Of a stretch of 64,000 bases of DNA, positions 46,056-55,505 are shown in pieces (position 1 is the first letter of the stretch; every line of letters starts with the position of its first letter). The stretch is taken from contig NHNW01000006.1 in NCBI GenBank assembly GCA_002786025.1, positions 744,001 through 808,000 of the forward strand, given 5' to 3'. The position numbers and the translations under genes are program-made. The notes under the pieces were generated by a model. The model made no database searches. It saw nothing but the letters and a program-made list of their open reading frames with translations, and had not been told where the DNA came from. Origin of the DNA: Zasmidium citrigriseum (taxonomy: Eukaryota > Ascomycota > Dothideomycetes > Mycosphaerellales > Mycosphaerellaceae).

Positions 46056-47063
46056 ACAACGGCGAGGCTCTGTTGGCTGCCACTCGTGGAAGGTCGTGGC
46101 ATCGTTTGCCGCTTGAAGGTCTTTGAGCGTTTGCATTGGTTCACTCGTTTAACAAGAGCGGATGAAAGTGAGGAAGGGGAATCGTGATAGGTCGTAGATA
46201 TCCAACACTCGTTAGCATCTCTGTAGCGACTTTGCAAGATTGTGGCTTCGTGACCGAAGCTCTCCGCAGACTTCAATCATTTCCATGTGATGACAACGGT
46301 GAGAGGTAAAGTGTCGCCAGACTGTGGTCATCACCGGCTTGGGAACCCGGTAGTGTTTGCAGAATTGGTGCTTGTAGCCAGGCCCTTGCCCTGTCACGCC
46401 TTCACCCTCATGGATACCATGACCGATGCAAACGAAGCCTTTGGGGGTATTCAGCGATAACGCGAGGTGATGCGAGTCAGCCAAAAGGGTTGCCAAGCAC
46501 AACGTGATTTCTCGTGGCATTGAGAAGGACTCTAGGGCGCAATCTCGTGGTGCTCCAGTGAGTGTGATCGAAGGGTTTGCTCTTCTTTGATGGTTGATGG
46601 AAGAATGCACAGCATCGCAGGAAGTGAAGTCCGCAAGTCTCTCGTCAGGGATCTGAAAGGCGGACAACAATCACAGTCCTGACCCAGAAGGCGACGCTCT
46701 CGACCCTGTTCTCCGGATCCCATTTCAAAGCCCTAAGAAAAAGCGAACGATAGAGCGGACGATGGCATGATCCGAGATATCCATTTGGAAAGCGACAAGC
46801 TGAAAATGGTACCTAAGAAGGCTGGAACGTATCCGCACGATCCAATTCGAAGGAGTCAATTCGCAGTCGAGTGTTGCAATGATCCGCGAGATCCGTTTCG
46901 AAGAAGAGGGACAAGGACAGCTTCATGGCTTCAGCTGGTGGAAGGTATAAGACCTTGAGAGGTGGCCGTCCATGGAGTCCATCATCCAGCGACACAACAG
47001 ACTGAAGAAAGCAACTATCACCCACCTCAAACCTCATCGATTCTCGATCGATCAACAAAGACC
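46056..47063. other. Spacer between the two glycine-rich genes
   Basis: 3' flank of unit A and promoter of unit B. A minus-strand frame at 46212-46670 has a counterpart in unit B, but there it is split between two frames, so a gene is not supported. Confidence 0.5.
46946..46951 (+). promoter_or_regulatory. TATA-like element of glycine-rich gene B
   Basis: TATAAG 118 bp before the ATG at 47064, matching the TATA position of copy A. Confidence 0.4.
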
Positions 47064-47577
47064 ATGCAATTCAACAACATCATCGCAGTAGCTGCGGCAC
47101 TGGCCCTTTGTGGAGTCTCTGGTGCCCCAGTGGGAACACCGGTATCTGACTTCGTGACCAACGAAGTATGGGACCGTGAGAACCTGCACGGCTAGCGTTG
47201 GAGCTGACGATCGGTAGGATATCGCCCTTCTCGCCAGAGCGGAAGCAGTCGATCAGGTGGTCGCTGCACATCAGGGCACAGCAGCAGAGCAGAACACTGA
47301 ATCCAAATCCGACAAGTCGCTTGGCATCCAGGGCTCCCTCGGAGGCCTTCTGACTGGAGGCGGATACATCACGGGAAACGGTCTGGGATATGGAGGAAGG
47401 ATTGGTGGCGCCAATGGGCCTTCGTTTGGCGGGTATATCGGTCAAGGTGGACTGGGGACCTACGTTCGCGGAGGAGGCTATACTGGTGGGTTGGGCGTCA
47501 GTGGAAGTGGAGTGGGGGGCTTCTTTAGTGGTGGAGGCTATTCTGGTGGTCTGGGCTATCCGTTCCGTCGTCTCTGA
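47064..47577 (+). CDS. Glycine-rich secreted protein, copy B
   Basis: join(47064..47165, 47218..47577), 153 aa. The first exon is 34 codons, exactly as in copy A; the donor is GAA|GTATGG and the acceptor GGTAG. Signal peptide MQFNNIIAVAAALALCGVSG, then DIALLARAEAVDQ, matching copy A. The mature part is glycine-rich with GGYTGGLG, GGGYSGGLG and FGGYIGQGG units but lacks the YGAY repeats and later introns of copy A, so the exons downstream of the conserved start have been replaced or remodelled. No cysteine in the mature chain. Likely structural, extracellular; function unknown. Confidence 0.74.
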
Positions 47578-48868
47578 TTCTGAAAATGGCTTTGGACTGT
47601 TGGCTTCCGCTTATGCCAGCGTTCTGTCGCTACCAAGAGGCTAGGAACTTTTCCATTGGTGCGCTCGTTCGACAAGAACAGGGCAGGAGGACGAGGACAG
47701 ATTGCAATAGGTCTTAGTTAGTCAGAGCTCGTTATTCCTTCTGTAGCGATCCTTCAACAGGAGGCTGTGGAATCACACTCCTTCCGCTCAAACTGGAAGA
47801 TAAGCTTTTCCCGAACTAGCATATCAGTTCAAGCCCTTAAAGAGCTTGTTCCGCTTTCTTTCCTGAACGAGCAGGTTGGGAATGGGTAAAATTGGGAAGT
47901 CTTCCGGTCTGACCCCAAATACGGAGGGTACGTTGAAAGCTTCACGTAAAGCATGTCTGTCTTTGTCATGATTTTACCAAGGTATGAAGTGAAAGTGTCG
48001 CAAAGGTGAAGTCGTCATCGGACTCGGGTTCCGGCAGTGTTCGCAAAGCCTCTGCTTGGGGCCAGGTCCTTGCCCAGTCATGCCCGCGTGCTTAAGGCTA
48101 GCCCCCATGGTAGCGAAGCCGTGGGAGTATCGAATACCGATGAAAGGTGGCAGAACTGGCTGGCGGATCGAAGATGGACGTTTGGCGGCTGAAAATGTCG
48201 GTGGAAGCTCTCTTGTGACCACCCAGTGAGTGTGATGGATTCATTTGCTCTCCTTTGAAGGTCGATAGAGACGATTTCATCACAGCATCGCGGGAAGTGA
48301 AGTCGGCAACGATGGAGGCCCGTGCGCTCCCGTCTCATCTCGAAACCGCAACACCCGCGAACTTCACTCCATCCTTTTGGCGGACATATCGTTTTTACGA
48401 ACGCGTTCGACGCCGAAGCCGCGAAATTCGTTGCGATGTCGTTACTTTGATGCAGATGCCAAACGAATATGATGATGAATCAGCACCAGAGGCGCTCGCG
48501 AAGAAATCTCGGCGTCTCCTCGCACGCGGTCCTCAGGCCCAGAAAAAAGCTTGGTTGGAAGGGGCAAGGGTAAATACAGCGTAGGGCAAGCCTGGTGCCG
48601 GGCGTCGGTGTGGGCACGGCTATGATACCAGTGCCGTTGTCGGATAACGACCGGGAGGGGCAGCGAGCTGGAGCAGCTCCATCCTCAGGTGGGACCGTGG
48701 TGGAAGCTGCAGAAGGATTGGCCAGCTCTCGTAAGAATCAAAACCTTTTCCAGCGGCTTCGTCATAGCGAGCTGTTGATAACACTGGCAAGCGACTTCTC
48801 CTCTTTTCAATCTCCTGTTCAAAGATACCCATTGAAAGGAGACAGTATTCCAAATACCCAAATTCAAC
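47578..48868. other. Intergenic region with MITE copy
   Basis: 3' flank of unit B, a MITE-like copy at 47782-47917 and the promoter of the hydrolase gene. The open frame at 48255-48584 has no domain and no signal peptide. Confidence 0.45.
47782..47917 (-). mobile_element. MITE-like element, copy 3 (diverged, inverted)
   Basis: Begins ttccgctcaaactggaaga, the reverse complement of the right end of copies 1 and 2, and ends with a degenerate tcttccggtctgacc. About 136 bp. The interior keeps only partial similarity, so this is an older copy. Confidence 0.5.
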
Positions 48869-49750
48869 ATGGCATCCAACCCACCAGGAAAGTGCTGCAC
48901 CATTGGTGTCAAGCATGAGGGCCAGCCAAAGGGCGAGGTCAAGAACATCGGCGACAGTAAGCTGAGATGGGAAGACATTGACCGAAACATTACTTACACA
49001 TGCTCCAGTCTCGACCTACTTCGCCCTCCCCGAGTCCAAGGACACCTCGACGGCAATCCTCATCCTCACCGACGTCATCGGCCACAAGTTCGACAACGCC
49101 CAGCTCATCGCCGACCAATTCGCGGCCAATGGCTACTACGTCGTCATGCCCGATCTCTTCGAGGGCGACCCCATTCCCCTCAACCGTCCAGACGACTTCG
49201 ACATCATGAAGTGGTTGACCACTTCGGGTCCCTCGAAGGGCCACACCAAGGAGCAGGTGGACCCAATCGTTGAGAAGGTCATCAAGGACATGAAGACGAA
49301 CCAAGGCGTGAAGAAGATCGGTGCTGTTGGATACTGCTTTGGCGCGAAATACGTCGCTCGTTTCATGACTGGCGGCAAGGGCGTAGATGTCGGATATATG
49401 GCACATCCAAGCTTCGTGGATGCCGATGAGGTCAAGGCTTTGACTGGTCCCCTTTCCATTGCTGCTGCCGGTGCGTCTCCCAAGAGAAGGCTTTGCGGAT
49501 ACTCGTTGCTGACATTTTATTAGAAACCGATCAGATCTTCCCAGCTGAGAAGCGCCGGGAGACTGAGGACATCCTCAAGGACATGTCGATCCCATACCAG
49601 ATCTCGCTTTACAGCGACGTTGAGCACGGTTTCGCCGTTCGCGCCGACACGACCAAGGCGCCGGTAAAATTCGCCAAGGAGGCTGCTTTCTTGCAGGCCG
49701 TCGCTTGGTTCGACGAGTTCCTCAAGGGCAGCAGGAGCTGGGCTGCGTAA
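48869..49750 (+). CDS. Dienelactone hydrolase family protein
   Basis: join(48869..48956, 49009..49470, 49524..49750), 258 aa. Introns of 52 and 53 nt with donors GTAAGC and GTGCGT; joins restore NIGD|ISTYFALPE and AAA|ETDQIFP. Alpha/beta hydrolase with the family's nucleophilic cysteine in GAVGYCFGAKYVARF, the catalytic Asp probably in ETDQIFP, and the His in DVEHGFAVR. Upstream blocks AILILTDVIGHKFDNAQLIA and NGYYVVMPDLFEGD are typical of fungal DLH proteins. Bacterial relatives open dienelactones in chloroaromatic breakdown; fungal members are mostly uncharacterised, so the substrate is open. No signal peptide. Confidence 0.9.
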
Positions 49751-49901
49751 GTAGCCTAGGACCAAGGATTGATGTCTCTTCTGAGTTCTGGCGCTGATGC
49801 AGCGGTTAGACCTGCCAGCGAAGCAAGCAAGTTGTAGCTCACATAGACGAAAAATCCCCGAGTCATCATGGCGTGATAGTACCCCATTCCTGCAACAATG
49901 C

Positions 49902-51371
49902 CTAGTCTTCCAAGTGGCTCGGCTCCCAGTCGCAATCCACCCAACCTCCGTTGGTCTCGAAATCGGCCGCGTCCGAGTCGAAACGCAATCTCATGTCTGC
50001 TCTTGTCGATCGGTATAAATGTGGCTGAGACGAGTAGCCCTTGCGGCAACCCCAAAATCTGAGTCGTGCACCCATGTTACGACATGACTGTGCCACAAAG
50101 TCCAGGTTTCCATGGAATGCGTAACTATGGGAGTAACCGTATTCTGGGCCGAGGTCACCCAGGTATGGATCCAGGTCATAGAGATGGACTTCCGGGACAG
50201 AAATCCTTTTCACCATCCTTTGGACCATTTGGACCAGATGTCCCAGATCAGCGCTCCCAAGCCTCCCGATAGGAGGAAGCGTTTGGCTGTACACTTGTAA
50301 ATTAGGAGGCAGACAGATCTGTTCATGGAGCAGAACATTGCTCAAAAGGAAGGGATTGCCGAACTTGATTCCACGTAGGGCAGTGAATGAGCTGAGATAG
50401 GTGCTGCCCGTTTGTCGTAGACCCAGGTCGGAAATTGGTATCCGTTGGACTAGCTCAGATATGTAGCCGAGATATCTGAGTGTGCGAGCTTGTTGCTGCA
50501 GTGCCTTCAATACTTTTGCCGTGTTTCTCTCCCAAAGATTGTCATAGGCGTGCAATAGGGGGAGCTGCCACTTCGGGTGTAGGTCTTCATATAAATCTTC
50601 TGCAATCTTCGACGTCTGCCCTTCCTCGTGAATGTAGAGGTGTTCCAGGGCAACCGGCAAAGACAGCATGTCATGCAATGCCTCATGCGTGAGACGACAT
50701 TCCACAAGTTTGAGCTTCCTGAGTTGGGTGCGTGGAAAGTGTAGTATGTCCTTGAAAGCATCGGGTGGGAAGACGGCACAAGATAGTGAGAGCTCCTCCA
50801 AATTCGGATGAGCAAAGACTCTCGCCCACGTCTTTTGCACGACCCACATGCGGCATTGATGAATACCATCTGCTGCTTTCCCGCCGGAAAGATGTAGGGT
50901 CAATTTCTTGAGCCTTCGAAGAGGCAGCTCAAGTTGCGTCAAGGCGATCGGGCTCGCAGCCAACTCGAAGGGCGCGAGAATGAGGTCCAGTGTTTTATCC
51001 CACCCATCCTCTCCCTGCCACTCCCCTTCGTACCTGCAAAGCGGGCTCTCGATAATGAGCTCCTCCAGATTAGGTGTCTGCGCTATGAGAGGGCCCAGCG
51101 ATTGCAGACCGTCTTGGTCATACTCGATGCATCTTGCTTCGATGGACCGTACAGCAGTTGTACGATGCGGATAGCTGCTGATGTTATATAACAGCTTGCG
51201 AGAGTCGTATCCCTTTCTGAAGAAGATGTGTCGATACAAGACTTTTTCACCGAGCTCTCGCATGCGTTGGGACACACAGCTGAACCTTCGTAAAGTCTCA
51301 GTGTCGCGCTCGACATGATCCAGAATCGTCAATATGATCTCGCTCGAAAGATTCTCGAAGTTCGTTGCCAT
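49902..51371 (-). CDS. F-box protein with leucine-rich-like C-terminal region
   Basis: Single exon, 489 aa from the ATG at 51371 (MATNFENLSSEI). The frame is open 49 codons further up to an ATG at 51518, but that stretch is Ser/Pro/Phe rich and unlike an F-box N-terminus. The F-box is at residues 5-45 (NLSSEIILTILDHVERDTETLRRF, SQRMRELGEKVLYRHIFF in pieces). Leucine-rich strands follow: IAQTPNLEELIIESP, LRRLKKLTLHLSG, AHPNLEELSLSC, RTQLRKLKLVECRL, VALEHLYIHEE. The ending is a globular region rich in aromatic residues. Typical of fungal F-box adaptor proteins; the target is unknown. It is divergent from SLD5, with a MITE between. Confidence 0.83.
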   Translation of the reverse strand: MATNFENLSSEIILTILDHVERDTETLRRFSCVSQRMRELGEKVLYRHIFFRKGYDSRKLLYNISSYPHRTTAVRSIEARCIEYDQDGLQSLGPLIAQTPNLEELIIESPLCRYEGEWQGEDGWDKTLDLILAPFELAASPIALTQLELPLRRLKKLTLHLSGGKAADGIHQCRMWVVQKTWARVFAHPNLEELSLSCAVFPPDAFKDILHFPRTQLRKLKLVECRLTHEALHDMLSLPVALEHLYIHEEGQTSKIAEDLYEDLHPKWQLPLLHAYDNLWERNTAKVLKALQQQARTLRYLGYISELVQRIPISDLGLRQTGSTYLSSFTALRGIKFGNPFLLSNVLLHEQICLPPNLQVYSQTLPPIGRLGSADLGHLVQMVQRMVKRISVPEVHLYDLDPYLGDLGPEYGYSHSYAFHGNLDFVAQSCRNMGARLRFWGCRKGYSSQPHLYRSTRADMRLRFDSDAADFETNGGWVDCDWEPSHLED

Positions 51372-51823
51372 GGTAAGCGGGAATGATGGTGGATGTGAGA
51401 AGAAGAAGGCAGAGAATGCAGAAGGAAGGAGAGGGGAGGTGTTGCACTCACCGTGTTTTGCCTGCTCGATGAGTAGGCGCTCTCGTCTACGCTGTGTAAC
51501 CTCATGCAATTCCATCACTCCACAGCTTCCCCCGGTGTTCCGGTCAAAGTGGAAGATGTCTCTCGCAACCCCTAACTTTCTCGAGAAGGGCTAAAAGTCT
51601 AACAAGCCCTCTAATAGCTTAGAGTCGCGTGTTCTCGGGGAGAGAGCTCATCTTCCAGTTTGAGCGGAAGAAGGAGGGTTGATGTCCGATTTGTGAACGT
51701 GAAGTCCAAATAAGAACACAGACCCACTAGCGCGTCACGCTAGCGCGAAACCTTGCCCCGCGACGCGTTGATTTCCTTCACTTACATCCTGCCCCGCCTC
51801 TCCCGACCATTGTCACATGAAAG
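51372..51823. other. Divergent promoter with MITE insertion
   Basis: About 450 bp between the F-box and SLD5 starts. It contains MITE copy 1 at 51538-51669, which occupies nearly a third of this shared promoter. Confidence 0.55.
51538..51669 (+). mobile_element. MITE-like palindromic element, copy 1
   Basis: 132 bp, ending in imperfect terminal inverted repeats ttccggtcaaagtggaagat and atcttccagtttgagcggaa. It is identical in length to copy 2 at 59203 and highly similar to it. An internal stem is formed by gaagggct and agccctct. It encodes no protein. Confidence 0.72.
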
Positions 51824-52589
51824 ATGGACATTTCCGACATTCTCGCCTCCGTTTCGGCACCGGCGATACCGCAAAAGGCCCTCGACCTTCAGGCATTGAC
51901 GCGAGCATGGATCAACGAGCGAAGTTCGCCGGCGTTGCTGCCGTATCCAGAGGAGTTGATTGAGAGGAGCACGAAGGGTGTCAAGAGTCAGGTATAGCAT
52001 GGACCGGGACGAGGAGAGATCGCAGTGTTGACACAAGAGACAGATTGAGGTCATAGAAGAGATGACTGGTGCTATGGATCCGACCTCGAATTTCAAGCTG
52101 GTTATTCTACAGACGGAGCTCGAAAGGGTGAAGTTCTTGCTCAGGTCGTTTCTGAGGGCGAGGATAGCCAAGGTGAGGATCTCTTGTTGTTGATCGCTAT
52201 GCACTATTCTGATCGCTATTCAGATCGACAAGCATCCACTGCACTACCACAAGATTGCATCCGTCGCGGACCCAAGCGAACAACCGATCTTGTCCAAACT
52301 CGAGTTGCAGTATCTGGTCTCTCACCAGGCTCTACTATCCTCGCACTACAACGCTTCCTTCCTCTCACTGTTTCCGACGCAACTACAGAAGCTAGATGAC
52401 ACTACCGGGGGCATCAGCATGGTGGACAAGCCAGACGAAGATACTGCAGTATTCTGTCGAATATTAAGAGACGGGTATGTGACGAGGCCACCAGAAGACG
52501 ACATTGAGCTCAAGAGAGGGGACGTCTGGGTGCTGAGATGGACGACCATACAAGATAAGGTGAAGAGTGGAGATGCTGAGTTGATATGA
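51824..52589 (+). CDS. SLD5: GINS complex subunit SLD5
   Basis: join(51824..51991, 52044..52172, 52224..52589), 220 aa. Introns of 52 and 51 nt (GTATAG..ACAG and GTGAGG..TTCAG). GINS (Sld5, Psf1-3) binds Cdc45 and MCM2-7 to form the replicative CMG helicase. The helical A domain reads [53 protein letters not shown], with [19 protein letters not shown]. The beta-rich B domain near the C-terminus reads [38 protein letters not shown] (in pieces). Length is normal for the family. The start MDISDILAS follows an out-of-frame ATG 8 bp upstream. Confidence 0.93.
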
Positions 52590-52719
52590 GTGATTGGACG
52601 ACTTTATGAGATTAACAGGATACCCGCTGTGGTTAACGCAGCTCGCGAGAAACATTAATGGCAACGCTACAACGACACGAGACGATCTGAAAAGACGAGC
52701 AAACGGCTTTACTATAGGT

Positions 52720-53877
52720 TTAAAGCCAGACCGCGGTGGCTAGACCAATGGTCTTCCCTTCTTCCGACTTGCCTGCTTCCAGATGGGCCACCTCCGTGAT
52801 CTTCCTGCCATCGAAGCTCAGTACGGCCAACCTCGACTCCTGGCTGTCAGTCAACGCCAAGTACTCAATGCCACCATACTCTTCTTTCCACGGTGCCGGT
52901 TCGACTGCGTTCGCCAATCCTCCACTGGTCGGCGTCTCATACAAGTCAATCGGCTCCTCACTCTCCAGGAACCCGTCCTCTTTCAGCTTGTATGCACCGA
53001 CATATCCCATCGTTCCAGCTTCAAGGCCCCTGTTCGAAGCATAAAGATATTTCGGTTTCGAGGCATCCGGTCCCGTCGAATAACGAACCTCATCGGCCCA
53101 GTACTTTGTGCAATCCTTGCCGGATGGAAGTACACTGCAGGCCTGCTTGTGCTCCAGCGTAACACCATCCTCAGCAATCGCAAAGACATCGACCATACTG
53201 CTGTGCTCCTGCAAGCTGTAAAGCACCTTGCCGTTCGGATGCGGCCAGGTATGTCTCGGGCCATCGTGACTTCGAGGCGAGACATGCTTCGTCCCCAATT
53301 GCAGAGGCGGGTCGTTAATTCCACGCTTGCTGTGTGTGACCTTGTACGTCCAGATGCAGTTCCTCCCAATATCAGCGACATAGAGACTCTTTCCATCCGG
53401 ACTGAGATCGACACTGTGCGCTCCATGCCTCAGACCACCGAAGTCACCATGCGCCACCTCGCCACGCTTCTCACTTTGGTTCTCTCCCTGGCCGGTGACA
53501 AAGTCCAACTCTTGGACCAAATCGCCAATCGATCCATCAGCTTCCAGCTTAAACACCTCGCCTGAAGGACCGCCAGCGCTGAAGACGTGCGTTTCGTTGC
53601 AGCAAACATATCCGGAGAGAGCTTTGACGGGCTTTGCGTTCAGGAATTGGACATCGCGGCCTCCTGACTTGATCGCATAAGCTGCTATTGAAGGTTTCTC
53701 GAGCCAGGCCGTGCAGTACAGGTATTTCTTGTCTTTGGATAGGGAGAGCCAGGAGTGGCCAGCAATGGCTGGATGCTCGCGGATGATCTTCAGGGAAGCT
53801 TCGCTGTTTGATGTTGCTGGGTGGAATTGGCAGAGGTAGAGGGTTGAATGGTTGAAGGAGCCCACGATGAAGTCCAT
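52720..53877 (-). CDS. 3-carboxy-cis,cis-muconate cyclase (lactonizing enzyme), seven-bladed propeller type
   Basis: Single exon, 385 aa from the ATG at 53877 (MDFIVGSF). The fungal beta-ketoadipate pathway enzyme converts 3-carboxymuconate to 3-carboxymuconolactone during protocatechuate breakdown. Propeller-blade motifs recur (HSWLSLSKDKKYLYC, SVDLSPDGKSLYVADIGRN, HTWPHPNGKVLYSLQEHS). Residues corresponding to the active site described for the Neurospora enzyme are plausible in GLRHGAHS (His), DGPRHTWP (Arg), LQEHSS (Glu) and DEVRYS (Arg). The family also contains lactonases of unknown substrate, so the precise reaction is probable rather than certain. Upstream coding beyond 53877 is not supported. 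Divergent from twinfilin. Confidence 0.85.
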   Translation of the reverse strand: MDFIVGSFNHSTLYLCQFHPATSNSEASLKIIREHPAIAGHSWLSLSKDKKYLYCTAWLEKPSIAAYAIKSGGRDVQFLNAKPVKALSGYVCCNETHVFSAGGPSGEVFKLEADGSIGDLVQELDFVTGQGENQSEKRGEVAHGDFGGLRHGAHSVDLSPDGKSLYVADIGRNCIWTYKVTHSKRGINDPPLQLGTKHVSPRSHDGPRHTWPHPNGKVLYSLQEHSSMVDVFAIAEDGVTLEHKQACSVLPSGKDCTKYWADEVRYSTGPDASKPKYLYASNRGLEAGTMGYVGAYKLKEDGFLESEEPIDLYETPTSGGLANAVEPAPWKEEYGGIEYLALTDSQESRLAVLSFDGRKITEVAHLEAGKSEEGKTIGLATAVWL

Positions 53878-54259
53878 ATTAGCTGTTTCCAATGCTCCGT
53901 AACGGATTTTGACAACTAGACAAGTTGAAGATCAAATAAGACAGAGTGTCAGCTCAAAGGAGAAGAAACTTAGCTATAGAGCGGAGTAGCAAGGGAGTCG
54001 AGGTGAAGTGGAGCTTTGTATGAGTCCACGGCCCGGTTCCTTGAGAGACAGAATGGTCATTCACTTAGCTAATAAGCTCTGTCGGTATCTGACTTAGCCT
54101 GTTGCTCTTCCGAACCGAAGAAATGCATGTGAAGACGAATGGAAGGAACGAGTGAGGACTCGAAGGGCTGACGTCGCTCTTGCTGCGCCCCACATCGGCT
54201 CGGAAGGTCGACCTCGTGGCAGCAACAAACATTCACTCACTTCGAACTCCACTCTCACC
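53878..54259. other. Divergent promoter between the cyclase and twinfilin genes
   Basis: About 380 bp. No motif named. Confidence 0.45.
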
Positions 54260-55330
54260 ATGCAGTCCGGAATATCAGGTCCGTTTATCCCATGATACAA
54301 ACAAATTTGACACCAATTGACATCCACAGCCTCCCAAGAACTCCAAGATGCCTTCAACTCCTTCGTCTCGAGCTCCACCGAGCGAGCCCTGCTGGCAGGC
54401 ATCGACAACGAAAAGCTGATTCCCAAAACCACAATTCCTCTCCAGGGCTCTACCTTCAAAGATGATCTCGGTCAACTACAGGACCACCTGACGACCAACG
54501 AAGCCTCCTACATCCTCCTCAAAGTCGAGCCCGGCGCCGCGAATGGCTACATCGCCGTCACCTACGTCCCCAATGCCGCTCCCGTGCGCCAAAAGATGCT
54601 CTTCGCCAGTACACGTCTCACTCTGGTTCGAGAATTGGGGATTGAAAGATTCCGAGAAACGCTGTTCGCGACGGAGAAGGCGGAGTTGACGGCTGCTGGG
54701 TGGGACAAGCATGAGGCGCATACGAGTCTCTCTGCTCCCCTCACGGAAGAGGAAGAAGGTCTGCAAGGTGTTAAAGAGGCCGAAGCGCAAGAGTCGCGCG
54801 GGACAGGGGCACGTAGAGGACACGTTAGCGGGAAGATCGATGTGCCCACAGGACCTGGTGTACTGGAAGCACTGGGCAGCCTGAAGGAAGAAGGTTGCAG
54901 AGGCACACTTGTGCAGTTGAAATACCAACTCCCTGACGAGACACTGACCCTCGATTCTTCGGCGGACTCGATACAACCCTCGCAGATTGCTGGGTTGATC
55001 TCGACCACTGAACCGCGGTTCTCGTTCTATTCGCATCCAGAGCAGAGCGCGGAGAATGGAGCTGGTCCGACGATTTTGTTTATATATACCTGTCCGACGG
55101 GCTCGAAGATCAAGGAGCGGATGATCTATAGCACGAGCAAAAGCTGGACGAGGATTGTGGCGGAAAGGGATGCAGGCATCACTGTGACGAAGTCTTTAGA
55201 GGCGACGGAGCCAGATGAAATTACAGCGGATGTGCTGGGTGGTGGAAGTCAGAGTGCGGAGCAGGCTGCCGCAGAGAACAACAAGCCCAGCACTGGATTT
55301 GCGAGACCAAAGAGGCCTGGCAGGCGGTGA
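54260..55330 (+). CDS. TWF1: Twinfilin, actin-monomer binding protein
   Basis: join(54260..54278, 54330..55330), 339 aa. The first exon is just 19 nt (MQSGIS plus one base), with donor G|GTCCGT and acceptor CCACAG, giving MQSGISASQELQDAF, the usual fungal start. Two ADF-homology domains: about residues 4-140 (FNSFVSSSTERALLAGIDNEKL, YIAVTYVPNAAPVRQKMLFA, STRLTLVRELG) and about 172-315 (GRGTLVQLKYQLPDETLTL-like region, PTILFIYTCPTGSKIKERMIYS, TSKSWTRIVAERDAGI). The acidic-basic tail with KPSTGFARPKRPGRR matches the capping-protein-interacting tail known in the family. It sequesters ADP-actin monomers at cortical actin sites. Convergent with the PARN-like gene. Confidence 0.95.
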
Positions 55331-55505
55331 TACAGTTGAGAGGAAAGACGGGCAAAGGGTTTAAGATACTAGACAATGATGCATTGCAGGGCTACCTAGG
55401 ATTGCTTGCACCTACACGATGGCCCGCAGCAAACACAGAGAAGAGAAAAGTTATTCAGGACTTTTAGAATCACCACCTCAACTTGTCCGGATCTCATGTT
55501 CTGCC

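Larger units (their letters stand above)
44990..46690 (+). repeat. Tandem duplication, unit A
   Basis: A block with promoter, glycine-rich secreted-protein gene and 3' flank that is repeated, diverged, at about 46,730-48,310. Shared strings include ggacgatggcatgatccga upstream, ctcgccagagcggaagc in exon 2, and tcgcaggaagtgaagtc (tcgcgggaagtgaagtc in B) at the far end. Limits are approximate. Confidence 0.7.
46730..48310 (+). repeat. Tandem duplication, unit B
   Basis: Second, diverged copy of the block described at 44,990. Gene starts are 1,717 bp apart. Unit B additionally contains a MITE-like insertion (47782-47917) in its 3' flank. Limits are approximate. Confidence 0.7.

Noticed and set aside
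48255..48584. 109-codon + frame
   Set aside because: Begins in the duplicated flank shared with unit A, where the frame is not kept.
51372..51518. Upstream start of the F-box gene
   Set aside because: In-frame but Ser/Pro/Phe-rich and unlike an F-box N-terminus; contains a GTGAGT without a usable acceptor.
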